Source: Spirogloea muscicola | Taxonomy: Eukaryota; Streptophyta; Zygnematophyceae; Spirogloeales; Spirogloeaceae | NCBI GenBank assembly: GCA_009602725.1 | Contig: WELB01000040.1 | Location: 1-64,000 of the forward strand | Length of the DNA stretch: 64,000 nucleotides | Reading direction: 5' to 3' | Part shown: positions 1-11,035 of the stretch, in pieces | How the letters are laid out: each line of letters opens with the position of its first letter | How positions within the stretch are numbered: the stretch's first letter is position 1 | The notes under the pieces: model-generated | What the model was told of the DNA's origin: nothing | Databases searched by the model: none | Seen by the model: the letters and a program-made list of their open reading frames with translations, nothing else | Translations under genes and position numbers: made by a program

Positions 1-2100
1 GCCTTCCCCGCCGCGCACCGGCACCGCGCACTGCAGCGGCGCCTCGGCCGGGCCCCCGCTGAGCGCTTGCGTGCGCCTGCAGGATGACTACTTCGCGGCC
101 GAGGTGGCGACGACCAAGTACTCGGGCTTCTTTATCAACAAGGGCACGCTGGAGAAAACGTGCGCGCTGCTCCTCCCCGCCAGCTCCGGCGCTAGCTCGC
201 GCAGGCTCTGCAGACCCGGCGCTGTGCGCTGCTAACCCCTACCTCGTGGCTGCAGGGAAGCGGTGCTGCCGCTACGAGCGCCTCGACTGACCGACGTCGA
301 GCACCGCAAGCGCAAGCGCCGGCTGCTCCCGGAGGGAAGCCCCAAGCGACTGAGGCTCCAGGTGATCTGAATTCTGGGCAAGTGCAACACCCGCAAAGAG
401 CAGGCAGTGCTCAGGGTGATGAAGGAACAGCGGGCAATGCAGCAGCTCCTGGTGTCTCACCAGGGCGAAGCGCCTGCAGTGACTACTACGTCAGCCTCCC
501 TCCCCCAGCAGCCAGCTCACTGTGGTCCGCTCTGTGCTGGTGTGGCTCAAGCACATCTGCTCCTCCTGAGCACCGAGCAAGCAGTGGGTATGGTTGCCCT
601 CGTGGGAGCCGCTGCCTTGGGCGGAACTTACCTTGGCCCGTGCATGGGCAGGCCGGTGCAGAGGCGCAGCCAGTGCGCAAGACCGGGCAGCCCAAGGGCA
701 CCGTCCTAGAGCGCGCCATTCGCGACCTTGAGCTTGCGTTGCAACAGCAACGTGAGCCCACTACCACACGACGAGGAGCCCCCCCGTTCCCCCTTCCCTT
801 CGCTCCAAAGATCGATGTGCCACCCTGCACGGTGCAGCCCTTGCCCACTATTTGTGCCAGGATAGAGAATGCTTGGTAGCGAGCGTCCATTGACGGCGTT
901 TGCCTGCCCTCTTCTTGGCCTCTCGTCTTGCTGGCAATGGCAGCTGGAGTTGCTGAGATGGTGGCCCTGCCAGTCAAGGAACGCACAATTCCGCCCGATA
1001 TCAAGCCCAAGCTGGCCAAGGTGGCTCGCCTTCTGGTGAGCATGCTCTCCTGTCGTACTTCCACAGGTTGACCACCTTTCCGAACATGACTGACACTCAT
1101 GCAGCACAGTGGCTCCTTCCTCATCATCTAGTCGCCATGGAGCAGGCACAGAGACGCCCGGATGGCTCGGTGTCAGAGGACATGATGAAGATGCTCACCA
1201 CCATGCTGGGCGAGCTCATTCCGGAGACCCAACTGAAGGCAAGGCCTGCCATCTGATGCCCTCGTTGGTCCTTCTTTGCAGCTCCTTTGTGAGATCATTT
1301 GACAGCTCGCCATTCCCCTTGGTTTGTGTCAGGCAATCATCAAGAAGATGGTGTCTGCTGGCACAGAGAGGCTTCAAGCCAAGGAAGAACGCTTGCGGCA
1401 GGACAAAGAAGAGCTGAGCAGGTTACTGCAACTCCGCCGAGGTCCTTCACCTCCACAGGTACACTCGGCATGGGAGCAGCCCACTCCTGTGACTGCCACC
1501 TTCTATCGCCGTTGTCTTGGAGTATTTATAGCAAAATTGTCTGCGAGTGAGATGATTCGTAATTGGGCAGGCAGTGCTGTAAGCGGACTGACTGTGGTGC
1601 GTCTTCTCTGTCCTGCAGCTACAGCCTGCTGACAAGTGTGCGGGTGATGAGGAGGACATCACAGCCTTTGAATGGGACTTGGAGGTTGAGGACCAACTGT
1701 ACAAAGTAGTTCATGGCTACCTTGAGGTGCGCAGTTGCTGCTGCCATGCATTGCAGCATTACACAGGATTGCCGACGTTGTTGTCTAGATCCGTTGGCTC
1801 AGCTTCTCAGCTTTGCTGAAACCTGTGCAGGAAACTGATTCATTGAAAGGTCCACAGACTAGAAAGCTCTACAATCAGGTGAGCCAGTCATTATACTTGT
1901 AGGTTACTACAGAGAGATGTAATCCACAGGCAGATGACCTCCTCTTACACATTTCTGGTACTGTCTTTCAGCATCTCATCATCTTTTTAGTTGGACAGCT
2001 TGTGCAGCTGTGGCCGCGGGGCTCGATGGACAGCTTCAGCTTGAAGCAAGCACTCAAGCGGGCCAAGCTCCGCAACCTGGCCTCTCATGGGAAAAGCTAG
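1..2100 (+). CDS. UBN: Ubinuclein/HPC2-family protein (HIRA complex subunit), 5' end off the window
   Basis: Ubinuclein/Hpc2 proteins bind the HIRA histone chaperone that deposits H3.3 independently of replication in the nucleus. I place exons at <2-159, 256-361, 404-583, 652-751, 944-1035, 1146-1238, 1333-1458, 1619-1726, 1831-1878 and 1999-2100. Phases agree across all nine introns, and the stop is TAG at 2098-2100. The first exon holds the Hpc2-related domain (DDYF..., then KYSGFFINKGTLE), the hallmark of the family. Later exons give the ubinuclein middle domain: IPPDIKPKLAKVARLL, EDMMKMLTTMLGELIPETQLK, a charged coiled-coil stretch, FEWDLEVEDQLYKVV and LKGPQTRKLYNQ followed by LVQLWPRGSMD. 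The visible part is at least 343 residues; the N-terminus and start codon lie upstream. The intron at 1239-1332 starts with GC. Family assignment is by remembered motifs; exon 1's left border is uncertain. The gene converges on the phototropin gene. Confidence 0.85.
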
Positions 2101-2848
2101 AGACACTTTGGAAGCACCCCGAGCCCTGACAAGCCTTTTGCTTCTGCAGTGTTCGCCATATCTGTACAGCACATACAAACTTGACCATTCGCTCTGATTC
2201 CAAATATTGAAGACAGCCAGAGGTATCTATCATGTAGCTTGTTGTCCAGGTTGACATCTGTGTTTGCAGAAGGACACACGTGGGTGTCCAAGGGTGAAAT
2301 GGTTGATCGGAAAAGAATGTGCATCGCTCTCATTACACACGATGGTAGATGCAGGTGAGCTGCATCTCTTTGAAGCTCTGCATCTCCTTATTAGACAGGC
2401 GAATGTGAGAATTTGACTTGTGAACGTCCCCGGTACTTTGTCACTCTTAGCTCGGGCAGACGTACTACTACATCGAAGAGCACCCATTGGAGGACTGCAA
2501 TCTCAATGCTGCAGTCAGATGTTTGTCTAGTAGCACAAAGCATGGACTGAGTGCACGAGTCGACTGCAATATGTGTTTGGGTATATTCACGTGAGAGTGA
2601 CCAAAAATAAATACAAGGCACCTCTCTGCGAGCACTTGCTGCCGGACCATTGGTCTGTCATTCTGGACAAGCAAATCCAAAAGCACAAAGATGCAGGAAG
2701 CTGGTACCAGGAGCTCCCACGCCTAAACATGCAACAATCTGCGCCCCAACTCTGCAGATTTGGCATGGCTCTATGCACAGCGAAACAGGGGACACAAAGG
2801 GTGCTAATTGATATGCAACTTGGTTGGTTCTGCTAGCTATACTGCGGT
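2101..2848. other. Convergent intergenic region with both 3' UTRs
   Basis: The region has no convincing coding sequence. It should contain the 3' UTRs of the ubinuclein gene (plus) and the phototropin gene (minus). A TGTAA motif, the usual green-algal poly(A) signal, lies on the minus strand at 2333-2337, about 510 bases after the phototropin stop. An AATAAA lies on the plus strand near 2606. I found no plus-strand TGTAA here. Confidence 0.5.
2333..2337 (-). terminator. Candidate TGTAA poly(A) signal of the phototropin gene
   Basis: TTACA on the plus strand reads TGTAA on the minus strand, downstream of the phototropin stop codon. TGTAA is the common poly(A) signal in chlorophytes, but a 5-base match is weak evidence on its own. 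Confidence 0.3.
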
Positions 2849-5800
2849 CTAAAAGTGCTCAACCGTAATAGAGGTCGGGGGTGTGGGAGCAGCCTCGACA
2901 TCATCCCAGTCAAGGTCCTCTTGGTCGGTGCCAGAGGCAGAGGAACGGCGCGATTCAGCCTCCACACCAATCATCTTCACGGGTACCTCCACCAGTGGAG
3001 CATCCTGCAACATCTAAGAAGGCCCTCATCAGCAGCCTGCAAAAATTCGAAACACCTCTCCACATACACCCAGTACAGTATACAGGTCATCACAGTTACG
3101 ACCGCATGAGAATTCAAGATTCTCATGAAGAGCATTTGAATGTGGACTACAAGACGTGCTGAACTTGCCTTGCACCGAATGAGGGGCCAGTTGAGGTCTG
3201 CAAAGAAGGGGTGGGCCTTGATCTCAGCAGCGCCAGCACGGGCGCCTAACCGCTCTGCTGGATCCCTCGTCAGAAGCGCCTTGACAAGCTGCCTAGCCCC
3301 TAGGCTCACCTGGTGGCACACCTTGCTCGTCAGACCTGCCCTCTTTTATCACAACATGCTGCAGTCAACAAGTGCACACTTTTATCAATCACAAATTGAG
3401 CTCCATACCTGAGGGGTGCTGGGAAAGATCAACTCCTTCATGAGTATGTTAGTGAAGGTGCGCTGCCGATTGCGGCCACGGAACGGCGTCTTGCCGTAAA
3501 TCATCTCATAGAGAAAGATTCCTGCAGGTGCCACGAGACATTAAGGACTAAGAATCACTACAGCGTTCCAAGCCTATTTGTCTGTATGAACTTCCACATA
3601 GCGACCAGTATCATGAGATGGTCAAAGAAAATAGTCGTGGCAGTGAAGCACGAGAGAAGGGGAGCTTGAGAGTGCCTAACTCACCAAACGCCCACCAATC
3701 CACTGCAGACGAGTGTCCACCCCCATTGATGATCTCTGGAGCGATGTATTCCTCGGTGCCAACAAAAGAGTTTGAGGTGACCACGGGCTCAGCAATGAAG
3801 TCGGGCTTGTCCTCCTCAGAGGGCCGCTTGCTCTTCTTTTTCTTTGCACCGCCGCCTCTTCTAAGGACCTGAAGCAGCCACAGGGGTTAGCACTCGGGGG
3901 CTGCATGTCGCATCCAAGAGTCTCTGAGACTTGTCTGCAACAGGTAGCCCTCACCATTGGGTTGGCACTGGCAAGGAGGGAGAGGTCAAAATCGGTGAGG
4001 AGAACGTGGCCGTCATCAGTGAGCAACACATTCTCCGGTTTCAAATCCCTGTAAACAACGCCTGTAGCAGCAGAGAGGACCAGGGAACCAAGTATCAGAG
4101 CACGCCTGCAGACAGGACGTGCAGCGAAAGCAGACGCACAGCTCTGCATGCGACCAGTGACATATGACAAGCTACAATGCGGCCAGCACCTTGGCAATGT
4201 AGATACTCAAGCGCTGTCAAGACCTCGGACGCAAAGAAGCTGCATCCAGTGTCAAGCAAGTTCAGTTCAATTGTAGCACATGAGGTTTCTTCGCTTGCTC
4301 TGCTACTATGGTGGCGCTTAAGGTAAGACATCTCAAAGGCATGGTCATGTGTCAAGAAGTGCCAATACTTCATTGTAACTCCTAACATGACAGCAAGCAT
4401 GTAATCCAACTGCTCCATCCAAACGTCCGGAAATATGCACCGTGCAGCTTCTTCAGAGAAGCGCTTGTGTGGTTGGCGTTCAAGCAAAGTGTAAAGCTCG
4501 CCACCCCTGCAGAAGTCAGTGATGAGGCACACGTGCGTAGCTGTCTGCAACGAGCAAACAAGCACAGGAATAACACAATGTCAGTCATCTCCCCTGAAAG
4601 AGCATGAATGCACAGAAAGTCGTATGACATCGAATTATTCTTTGACAACAGGGATTTGGATGGCCAGGATACGACTGCCTACCTGGAAGGAGCCATAGAG
4701 GGTAGGCAGAAACGGGTGGTCAATTGCGCCTAGAATCTCTCGCTCTGTGCGAGCACGATGGACCTTGTTTCGATTTATCATGACATCCTTGTCCATGGCT
4801 TTCATCGCAAAAAGCTTGCCAGTGTCCCGAAGCTCAACCAAGTGCACACTGGCAAAGAGAAAGGAACCATGCTCAGTAGCAACTCCAACAACAATGAGGT
4901 GGCCACAACGCAAGCCTGCTGACATTGCTTGCAAAACCTTTGGTCATCCGCAAAGAGTTCGTGAAGGAAGGTCCATCACCTTCCAGTGTCCCCTGATCCC
5001 AGCGGCTTGATGGGACGGAAGTGCTTCAGACCAAGCTTTCCCTCTTTAGCTTTTACCTGAAAGCAGATACAGAGCAGGCACGAGGACCAATGAGGCATAT
5101 GCAGCAACGAGGGCTAACACTCACTCGGGGGGGCTCACACAGCACCAACCAGAGGAACCCTTCAAAGTTGAGACTTGCTCACTCTCCGGATGGCTGCCCA
5201 TGACTCGTGCTGACTCTTGTGTGGCTTCACAGCTGGTGTCATGCTATGCAGAGCCCACAGCTCCCCAGCATTCTGTCACACGATAATGGATGAGGGCCAT
5301 AGAAAACGTCAAGTAGTCTTCCACAGTCCAGCTTATTCTTGAACACCCTGCAATGGCAACACAGGAGCTCCACAATCTGCAGGAAAGACAGGTGAATATT
5401 CTGCAGTAGCAGGCAGGTTAGAACCATCTTACAGATCCAGCGTCGGGGAACTCTCTGAGGGCGCCATCGATGTTTTGCGCAGTGTCCCGAACCTGCACGA
5501 GTGCCAGGATAAGCAGGAATGCATCTAATTAATGACACTGGCTCTCCATCCAACATTCAGTCTGACCTCTGCATAATTGCTCGAGCCAACTGTATTTGGG
5601 GAGGCATGACTTGCCTGGAGGGTGCCAGCTTGAGCAGTTTTCTCGGGTAAGCGCTTGGCCTGAGGCTCGACATAGCTGCTGCCATCCAGCTGCACTCCGA
5701 TGAAGTACTGCAGGTCGCCCTGGCCAGAAGAAGCAATCAAAGCTGTCAATTCTACACATCCTTCCATTGTTTGACGCCGAAGATGAAGAGGATGCTTGAC

Positions 5801-8018
5801 AACGTGAAGAGAGAGTACTCACCTGGCTGTCACGCACTGCCTGCAAATGGAATAGGTTCCAGAAAGGCTTGCCTGCATGCAGCTTGAAGCCGAGCATCAG
5901 ACCTGGGTGTCAGGTACTTGAAGTTCGGAGCACAATATCGAGCAGGAAAAGGGGCCCCCTTGCTGAGATACCGCTCTTTGTGTAATTGAGGAGCTGGCAC
6001 GTAATGTCCGTCTGAGTATCAATCGCCTCACGAATGCGCCTCACAGTCTCACGATCAGTGTCCTCTCCTTGCAGAAAACTGGGAAGGAGCCAGATGGAGG
6101 TATCAGCACCTGCGAGCTGTTTAGAGGACAGACAGCTCTCACGACACCTGTGCCAGTCTTAGGTGCCATGTGCATTTAAGATTCCAGAAGAGACACTCCA
6201 GAAGGCACAACACACCGGCAATTCCGCCCAAGGATCTCCTCACGGGTGTACTCTGTCAGCTCGAGAAAGTCGTCTGAAGCAAAAATCTGGGGAGATGAAG
6301 GCTTTTCAAATTTAGTAGAGGAATCTCCCAAAAATCATGAGAGGTTGACACAGCAGGCACGTGTTTGGAGACAAGCAAAGCCTCACACTGCATACGAAGT
6401 AAGGATTGGGGGAGACGAAGGGCTAGAAGGCCTCACAATAGGGTTGTCTGGCAGGCGAGGATCAGTGATGACAAAGTTCTTCTGAATGCGCTCCAATGTC
6501 GTTGCCAGGTCAATACCCCGACGCTTCAGGCGCGCTGTTGCAGTGTCTTCCTCTATGAAGTCGTCATCTTCGTCTTGAACCCTGGTCATGTCTGTAACTG
6601 GCACATCCTGCTCCGTAGCGTCCGGCTGCTCTGCAGCAGCTCCAGCTGCTCCCAGCCTGCAGCAGACCACGCACAGCGCACTAGTTGAAGCTGAGTACTT
6701 GTACATGCACAGTGTTGTGGCTTGGAGGGGGAGGCTGGGAAACGCAAATACTGGCTGGTTGATGCTTTGATGGCCATACCCCAGCAGGGAGAGGAAGCCA
6801 GAAGTGCGGCGTTCGCGCTTGCGCAGAGCAGCCTCTTGCTCCTCGGCGTGAGCGGACAGCCCATTCAGGGCCTGGGCCTGGGCTCCGCCAGGAAGCTCCG
6901 GGTGGCCGACGACAGGCAGGGAGAGGAGGGGGGCCAAGCCGCCCTGCTTCCCTCCTGGTGCTGCCCCCCCACCGCCCATGGACTGGAGCAGCGGGTGTGT
7001 GGGCTGTGCAGCCGTCTGCACGAGCTCCTGCACATTGCTCGTAGCCTTCTCCTTCTGCCGCGCTGCCGCTCCGCCAAGCGCAGCGACCATCAGGACAGCC
7101 TGCCGGCTATGCTCTGGCGTCTGGGCGCCCAGACAGCAGGGCAGGGCAATCACGGCAGGAGGAGGAGAGGCGAGTGCCCAATGCCGGCGTACCGTCGTAT
7201 TTGATGAGAGAGATGGGCAGGTTGTTGGGACGGGTGGCCTTGTCGGCCGTGCCCTCGGTGAACTGCGTCACCTCCACCTGCATGCTGTGGAGGAGGGAGC
7301 GGGCAGCCCCTCGGTCGGGAATGAGGAGGGGCGGTACACTGCAGGCCAGCCCTTTGGAGAGGAGGCGAGATGGCGAAGGCAGGCGCCGAGGAGCCGCGCA
7401 CCCAATGTACTTGATGACGCGGCCGGCATCGTCCTTCACGGGCGAGACGGTGAGGAGGTTCCAGAACGTGGAGCCGTCCTTGCGGTAGTTGAGCAGGCGG
7501 CCGCAGAAGGTCTCCCCCTTGCGGAGGCACTCCCTCAGGCGGTCCAGCTCCTTCTGGTCCGTGTTGGGGCCCTGGAGGAAGCGGCTGCAGCGGGCTCTCG
7601 ACCAGCGTGAGCGGGGGGGGGCCACATTGGCGCCGAGCGAGGCTGCGGAGAGCCGGGCGGGGCAGGGGCGTCACCAGTTGCGGCCGATGACCTCGGCGGG
7701 CTGGTAGCCGGTGAGGGAGTAGAAGCCCTCGGAGGCGAAGAGGATGGGCAGCTCGGGGTTGGTGGCGTCGGACATGACGAACGTCTGCTTGAACGTCGAC
7801 AGCACGTCCTTGAGGTCGCTGGACACCTGCGGCAGCACCTTGGCGGCGGGCGGCGGCGGGGCGGAGGAGCCCGCAGCGGCGGCGGCGGAGGCGGAGGCGG
7901 AGGCCATGGCGGCGGAGGAGGAGGAGGCGTGGGAGGAGGAGCGGGAGCGGAAGGCGTGGTCGGGCGAGAGCACGGTCACGGGCGAGGCGCCCCCGGCAGC
8001 GGCGGGCTTGCCGGGCAT
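2849..8018 (-). CDS. PHOT: Phototropin, blue-light receptor kinase (LOV1-LOV2-Ser/Thr kinase)
   Basis: Phototropins bind FMN in two LOV domains; blue light forms a cysteinyl-flavin adduct that activates the C-terminal AGC-VIII kinase at the plasma membrane or eyespot/flagellum. Exons (minus strand, 5' to 3'): 8018-7675, 7584-7402, 7284-7193, 7062-6780, 6656-6437, 6286-6216, 6078-5972, 5872-5823, 5719-5615, 5492-5433, 5272-5183, 5056-4980, 4848-4683, 4544-4441, 4239-4190, 4061-3955, 3868-3685, 3521-3409, 3309-3169, 3004-2849. They sum to 2703 bases, 900 residues plus stop. LOV1 is at about residues 64-175 (GRNCRFLQG, Cys115) and LOV2 at about 350-470 (GRNCRFLQG, Cys397). The kinase starts near 545: GSGDTG loop, Lys577, YRDLKPEN (Asp673), DFD at 691-693 (as in plant phototropins), then GTEEYIAPE. 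The start ATG follows GCCGCCGCC. The Ala/Ser/Pro-rich N-terminus is not conserved. Introns at 5493-5614... and the last one (3005-3168) are discussed in the findings; the GC donors are those after exons 9 (5614) and 19 (3168). Confidence 0.97.
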
Positions 8019-8600
8019 GGCGGCGGCANGGGCTAGCTTGTGCTCGCCCGGTGACGTGGCGCCCGGGCCGGGAAGGCCTGCCCGCCCTGTGCCGCCCGCC
8101 GCCCAAAGGCCGCTTCTCCCCGCCGTTGCGCTCCACTGGACCGCGGAGCAGCCTGCTTCCCCCCAACATGTCGGAGCAGCCCGTCCCTTTCATCCACCGC
8201 GCCCACACCCCCTGACCAGCGTGCCCAGGCACGCTTCTCGGCGCTGGTTGAAAAAGCGGCCTCTGACCAGGTGGTGGAGCTTCTCCCTCCGTCTGACCTT
8301 CGAGGGCGCGCCCGGCTGCTCTCTGCCTCCCCTGGGGCGGCGGCGTGGTTATCAGCAAGCAAGCGCGGCCAGATTAACTGGTGGCTGGGAGAGGCCAGCC
8401 CAAAAGAATGGACAAGGTCTGAAGGAGTCGGAGTGCTAAGGACTGAGACAGCAGTAAGCGAACTCTCAGTAACCTCTCGTCAGTAGATGCAAATCTGAGT
8501 AGCTAGCAGGCGGAAAGACGTCGCCCTGACGGAAGCCGGAGGCCGCCGGCAGAGCGCGGCCTGCGCGCAAGTGGACCGCAAAAGCTAGGGACCGCTGCAA
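8019..8600 (-). promoter_or_regulatory. Upstream region (5' UTR and presumed promoter) of the phototropin gene
   Basis: No gene is recognisable here. The stretch lies between the phototropin ATG and a divergent LINE fragment, so it should hold the 5' UTR and promoter. It includes one ambiguous base near 8029. It also contains a short copy of the LINE 3' hairpin (8375-8420). I see no clear TATA box. Confidence 0.5.
8375..8420 (-). repeat. Micro-copy of the LINE 3' end in the phototropin upstream region
   Basis: Read on the minus strand it gives TTGTCCATTCTTTT followed by the stem-loop GGCTGGCCTCTCCCAGCC. The same box plus hairpin ends the LINE copies near 10060-10115 and 61050-61115. Its ends were not resolved. 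Confidence 0.7.
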
Positions 8601-9150
8601 AGAGACGGCCAGGCGCATCCGGAAAACTTGGGCGAGGGACCGGGCGACATGGAAGCCAGGCTGCTCGCCCTGCTGCCCGTGGCGGCGGGCCGCTGCTCGC
8701 CGCGCTCGGGGGCGTCACTCAGTGCGAGTGTGGTGCCCGTCACGCTGAACCTGCGGGGCTGGCTGCCCATATGCTCCGTTGCGCGCACGGGGCCGAGCGG
8801 ACCGCTTCCCACGACCTCCTGCGAGATGGTATGCAGGGGGTGTTTTCGGAGGCTGGCTTTGAGGTCGCGGTGGAGAACTCCTCCATAATGCCCATCCAGC
8901 TGGGCGCGGACGGCCAGCCCCATACGCGACACGCCGACCTGGTCGCCATCCCGCCCGGCGGCGGTCCCCGCATCATCGCTGATGTGGTGACAACTGACTG
9001 CATCGACTCCGCCAATCCCACCAGATCGGCGTCGTTTGCAGGGCATGCGGTCGGCCAGGCGGCCCCGGGGCAAGGAGCGAAAATCTGCTGATCACCCCGG
9101 TGGGGGATGAATTCGCGGCCCTGGCGATGGATGTACACGGGGCTTTCGGC

Positions 9151-9250
9151 GAGAAGAAAGGGCTTGCCCATTGAGGGTAGGGGCTGGAAAAAGCCAGCCC
9201 AAAAAAGAATGAACCAAGGACGAGGAGGGGCCAGGGGAAGTACGGCAGCC
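9151..9250 (-). mobile_element. LINE 3'-end micro-copy inserted in LINE copy 1
   Basis: This 100-base insert is absent from copy 2. It is flanked by a 9-base direct repeat GCTTTCGGC (9142-9150 and 9251-9259). On the minus strand it carries TTCATTCTTTTTTGGGCTGG, a hairpin and CAATGGGCAAGC, that is, the LINE 3' end. It is a severely 5'-truncated insertion in opposite orientation to its host. Confidence 0.75.
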
Positions 9251-9304
9251 GCTTTCGGCAGCCGCTGGCTGGATCTCATTCAGCGGCTTGCCCGCCAGGC
9301 CATT

Positions 9305-9760
9305 GTCAGAAAAGCACGGCTACGTGCAGGCCATCGTGTCGAAGGCAAAAGTCGCTTCCCTTGCCCTCTCATTTCTCCACGAGCCCTTCTGGGGACATCA
9401 TCTCGTTGACTTGGCTTCGTGTACTCTGCACGGCCTCCGTGGAGCAGCGCTATGCTCGACGTCGCGGGCATCCTCTGGGCATCCTGGAAGCAGCGCACTG
9501 CTCGCTTGTCTGCCGTGGGCGTTGTCATGCGCAAGGGCGTCGGTGCGAAATGGCGTCGATAAGTCTAGATGAAGACAAATGCTGACGTACTAGCCTACGA
9601 GATACACAATCCAAACGAATATATTGGCTACCTTGACCAGCTGACATGAAAGATAGTCTAATAAGACGTCACCAATAACAATTGTTTGTCAGTCGTCAAA
9701 AATCACAACACGTAAACAAGTCGAAATGGTTGAAATTTGACTACGTAGCATTTAAAAAAC
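9305..9760. other. Unidentified 456-base insertion within LINE copy 1
   Basis: Comparison with copy 2 (around 60747-60760) shows LINE sequence breaking off at GCCATTG and resuming at CCGGCGGCC. The insert is GC-rich in its first half and AT-rich in its second (from about 9560), ending TTTAAAAAAC. I recognise neither a protein family nor clear target-site duplications. Confidence 0.6.
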
Positions 9761-10125
9761 CGGCGGCCAAGTCTGCCAGGGGCGATGCCCGGCTTCAACG
9801 CCGCCGGTTCGCTCGCACGAGTCTTCCGCATGCGCCTGGCCGTATCGCTTCAACGCTCTCTTGCCCAAGCCGTCCACACGCGAGCAGGCCGTGCTGTGGC
9901 CGCCGCCTCTGGGTCTCGGCGGAGTGCCTCTTTCCCTGCAGCGAGCTACTCAGACCTGACGTTGCTCAATCGTGGGTACAGAGCTTCCCTCTGCATCGTC
10001 TATGTATTCTGCAGTGTTTTGTGGTGTAGTCCTTTTCCCGGCTCCTCTTTCTTTGGCTTTAAACATTGTCCATTCTTTTCTGGGCTGGCTTTGCCAGCCC
10101 CTCTTCTCTATGGGCGCGCACTTCT

Positions 10126-11035
10126 CCTGGGACGCTCTCACTTTCCCCTCGATCCGTCTCCGCCAGCACTTCACTTCTGCCTCTGCCCTGCGCCGCCCTC
10201 CGGCCTCCAGCCTTTTCGGCCTGTACACTCCCACGTACATTCCTGTGGGCTTCCGTAGGACGCGCCGTTTCTTTCTTTCGGGCTGGCCTTCACAGCCCTC
10301 GCCCTTGGACGGGGTGTCATCCGGCAATGTCGGTTTCGGGCATCATGCCAGTCTCCAACGAGCGCGGCAAGCCATACGTGCGGCATCTGGACGTGGCTGC
10401 CACCCTCCGGAGCGTGGGCCTCGCCTGCTCCTGGACGTGTACTTACTGACGCATGCAAAGCTGGAGCAAGCAGGTCAATTGTGCTTGGCTGGGCAAGGTC
10501 CAGCTTGGAGCACAACCAAGGACCCACCCCAGGAGACCAATTCTATCCATGCGTTATGTATATATGCGTGGCTACGGTCTGAAATGGTCCTCCCACATCC
10601 AACATCTGGCCCGCTGGTTGACGCATGTCGTACCAGTCGGGGGGCAGCTTGGTGCACACTAGCATTCCGCTGGCATCAGTTCCATTTTACAGAATGCGGC
10701 TTTCCATTTTACGGAATGCGACTCTCGCTTAGCTTACAGCGCTCCCTACCTCTGACTGTACATGAGCCTGCTGGGCGCGTCAGGCCACCTGCTTCCGTGG
10801 CGGTGGTCCCGCTCCCCGAATTAGCCTGTCGGATCTGTATGTCGGTGGTACTTACGTCACGCTGTTCCCTTGGCCACCTTAGCACAGTGCTTCAATATAT
10901 CGAGCCCCCACTTTCAGCACTGGCTTTTGCCTGAACAGTGTCTTGGTCTACATTAGCCACCCAATCGCATCATTCGCACTGGGCGCCTCCTCTCTTTGGA
11001 AGAGAGCCACCTTTTTTTATTAAAAAAAAAAGAAT
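10126..11035. other. Gene-free region with one more LINE-type hairpin
   Basis: I see no supported gene. A further hairpin resembling the LINE 3' end lies at 10268-10312 (TTTCTTTCGGGCTGGCC followed by ACAGCCC). A run of T then A (TTTTTTTATTAAAAAAAAAA) lies near 11008-11030. Open frames here are short and match nothing I know. Confidence 0.4.

Larger units (their letters stand above)
8520..10125 (+). mobile_element. LINE (non-LTR retrotransposon) 3' fragment, copy 1
   Basis: The fragment covers the C-terminal part of a LINE ORF2-type protein and the 3' UTR. From about 8723 it reads CECG...H...RC (a Cys/His knuckle), then RTASHDLLRDG, then RHADLVAIPPGGG and IADVVTTD. This order (knuckle, R-x3-H-D, then an acidic core) matches the restriction-like endonuclease region of R2/CRE-type LINEs. 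The tail (GDEFAALAMDVHGAFGSRW... to SYSDL) is shared with copy 2 at 60514-61121. The reading frame shifts near 9065 relative to copy 2. Two sequences are inserted: a 100-base LINE micro-copy (9151-9250) and a 456-base unknown piece (9305-9760). The 3' UTR ends with hairpin 10082-10100 and TATGGGCGCGC. The 5' border is uncertain; no reverse transcriptase remains. Confidence 0.75.

Noticed and set aside
7150-8358. A 402-codon minus-strand frame overlapping phototropin exons
   Set aside because: It is Arg/Pro-rich and out of frame with the LOV1 exons, which fit the family exactly; it crosses an ambiguous base.
10320-10450. Possible small gene near MSVSGIMPVSNERGKPYVRHLD
   Set aside because: The frame is short, has no recognisable domain or splice support, and sits in repeat-flanked sequence.
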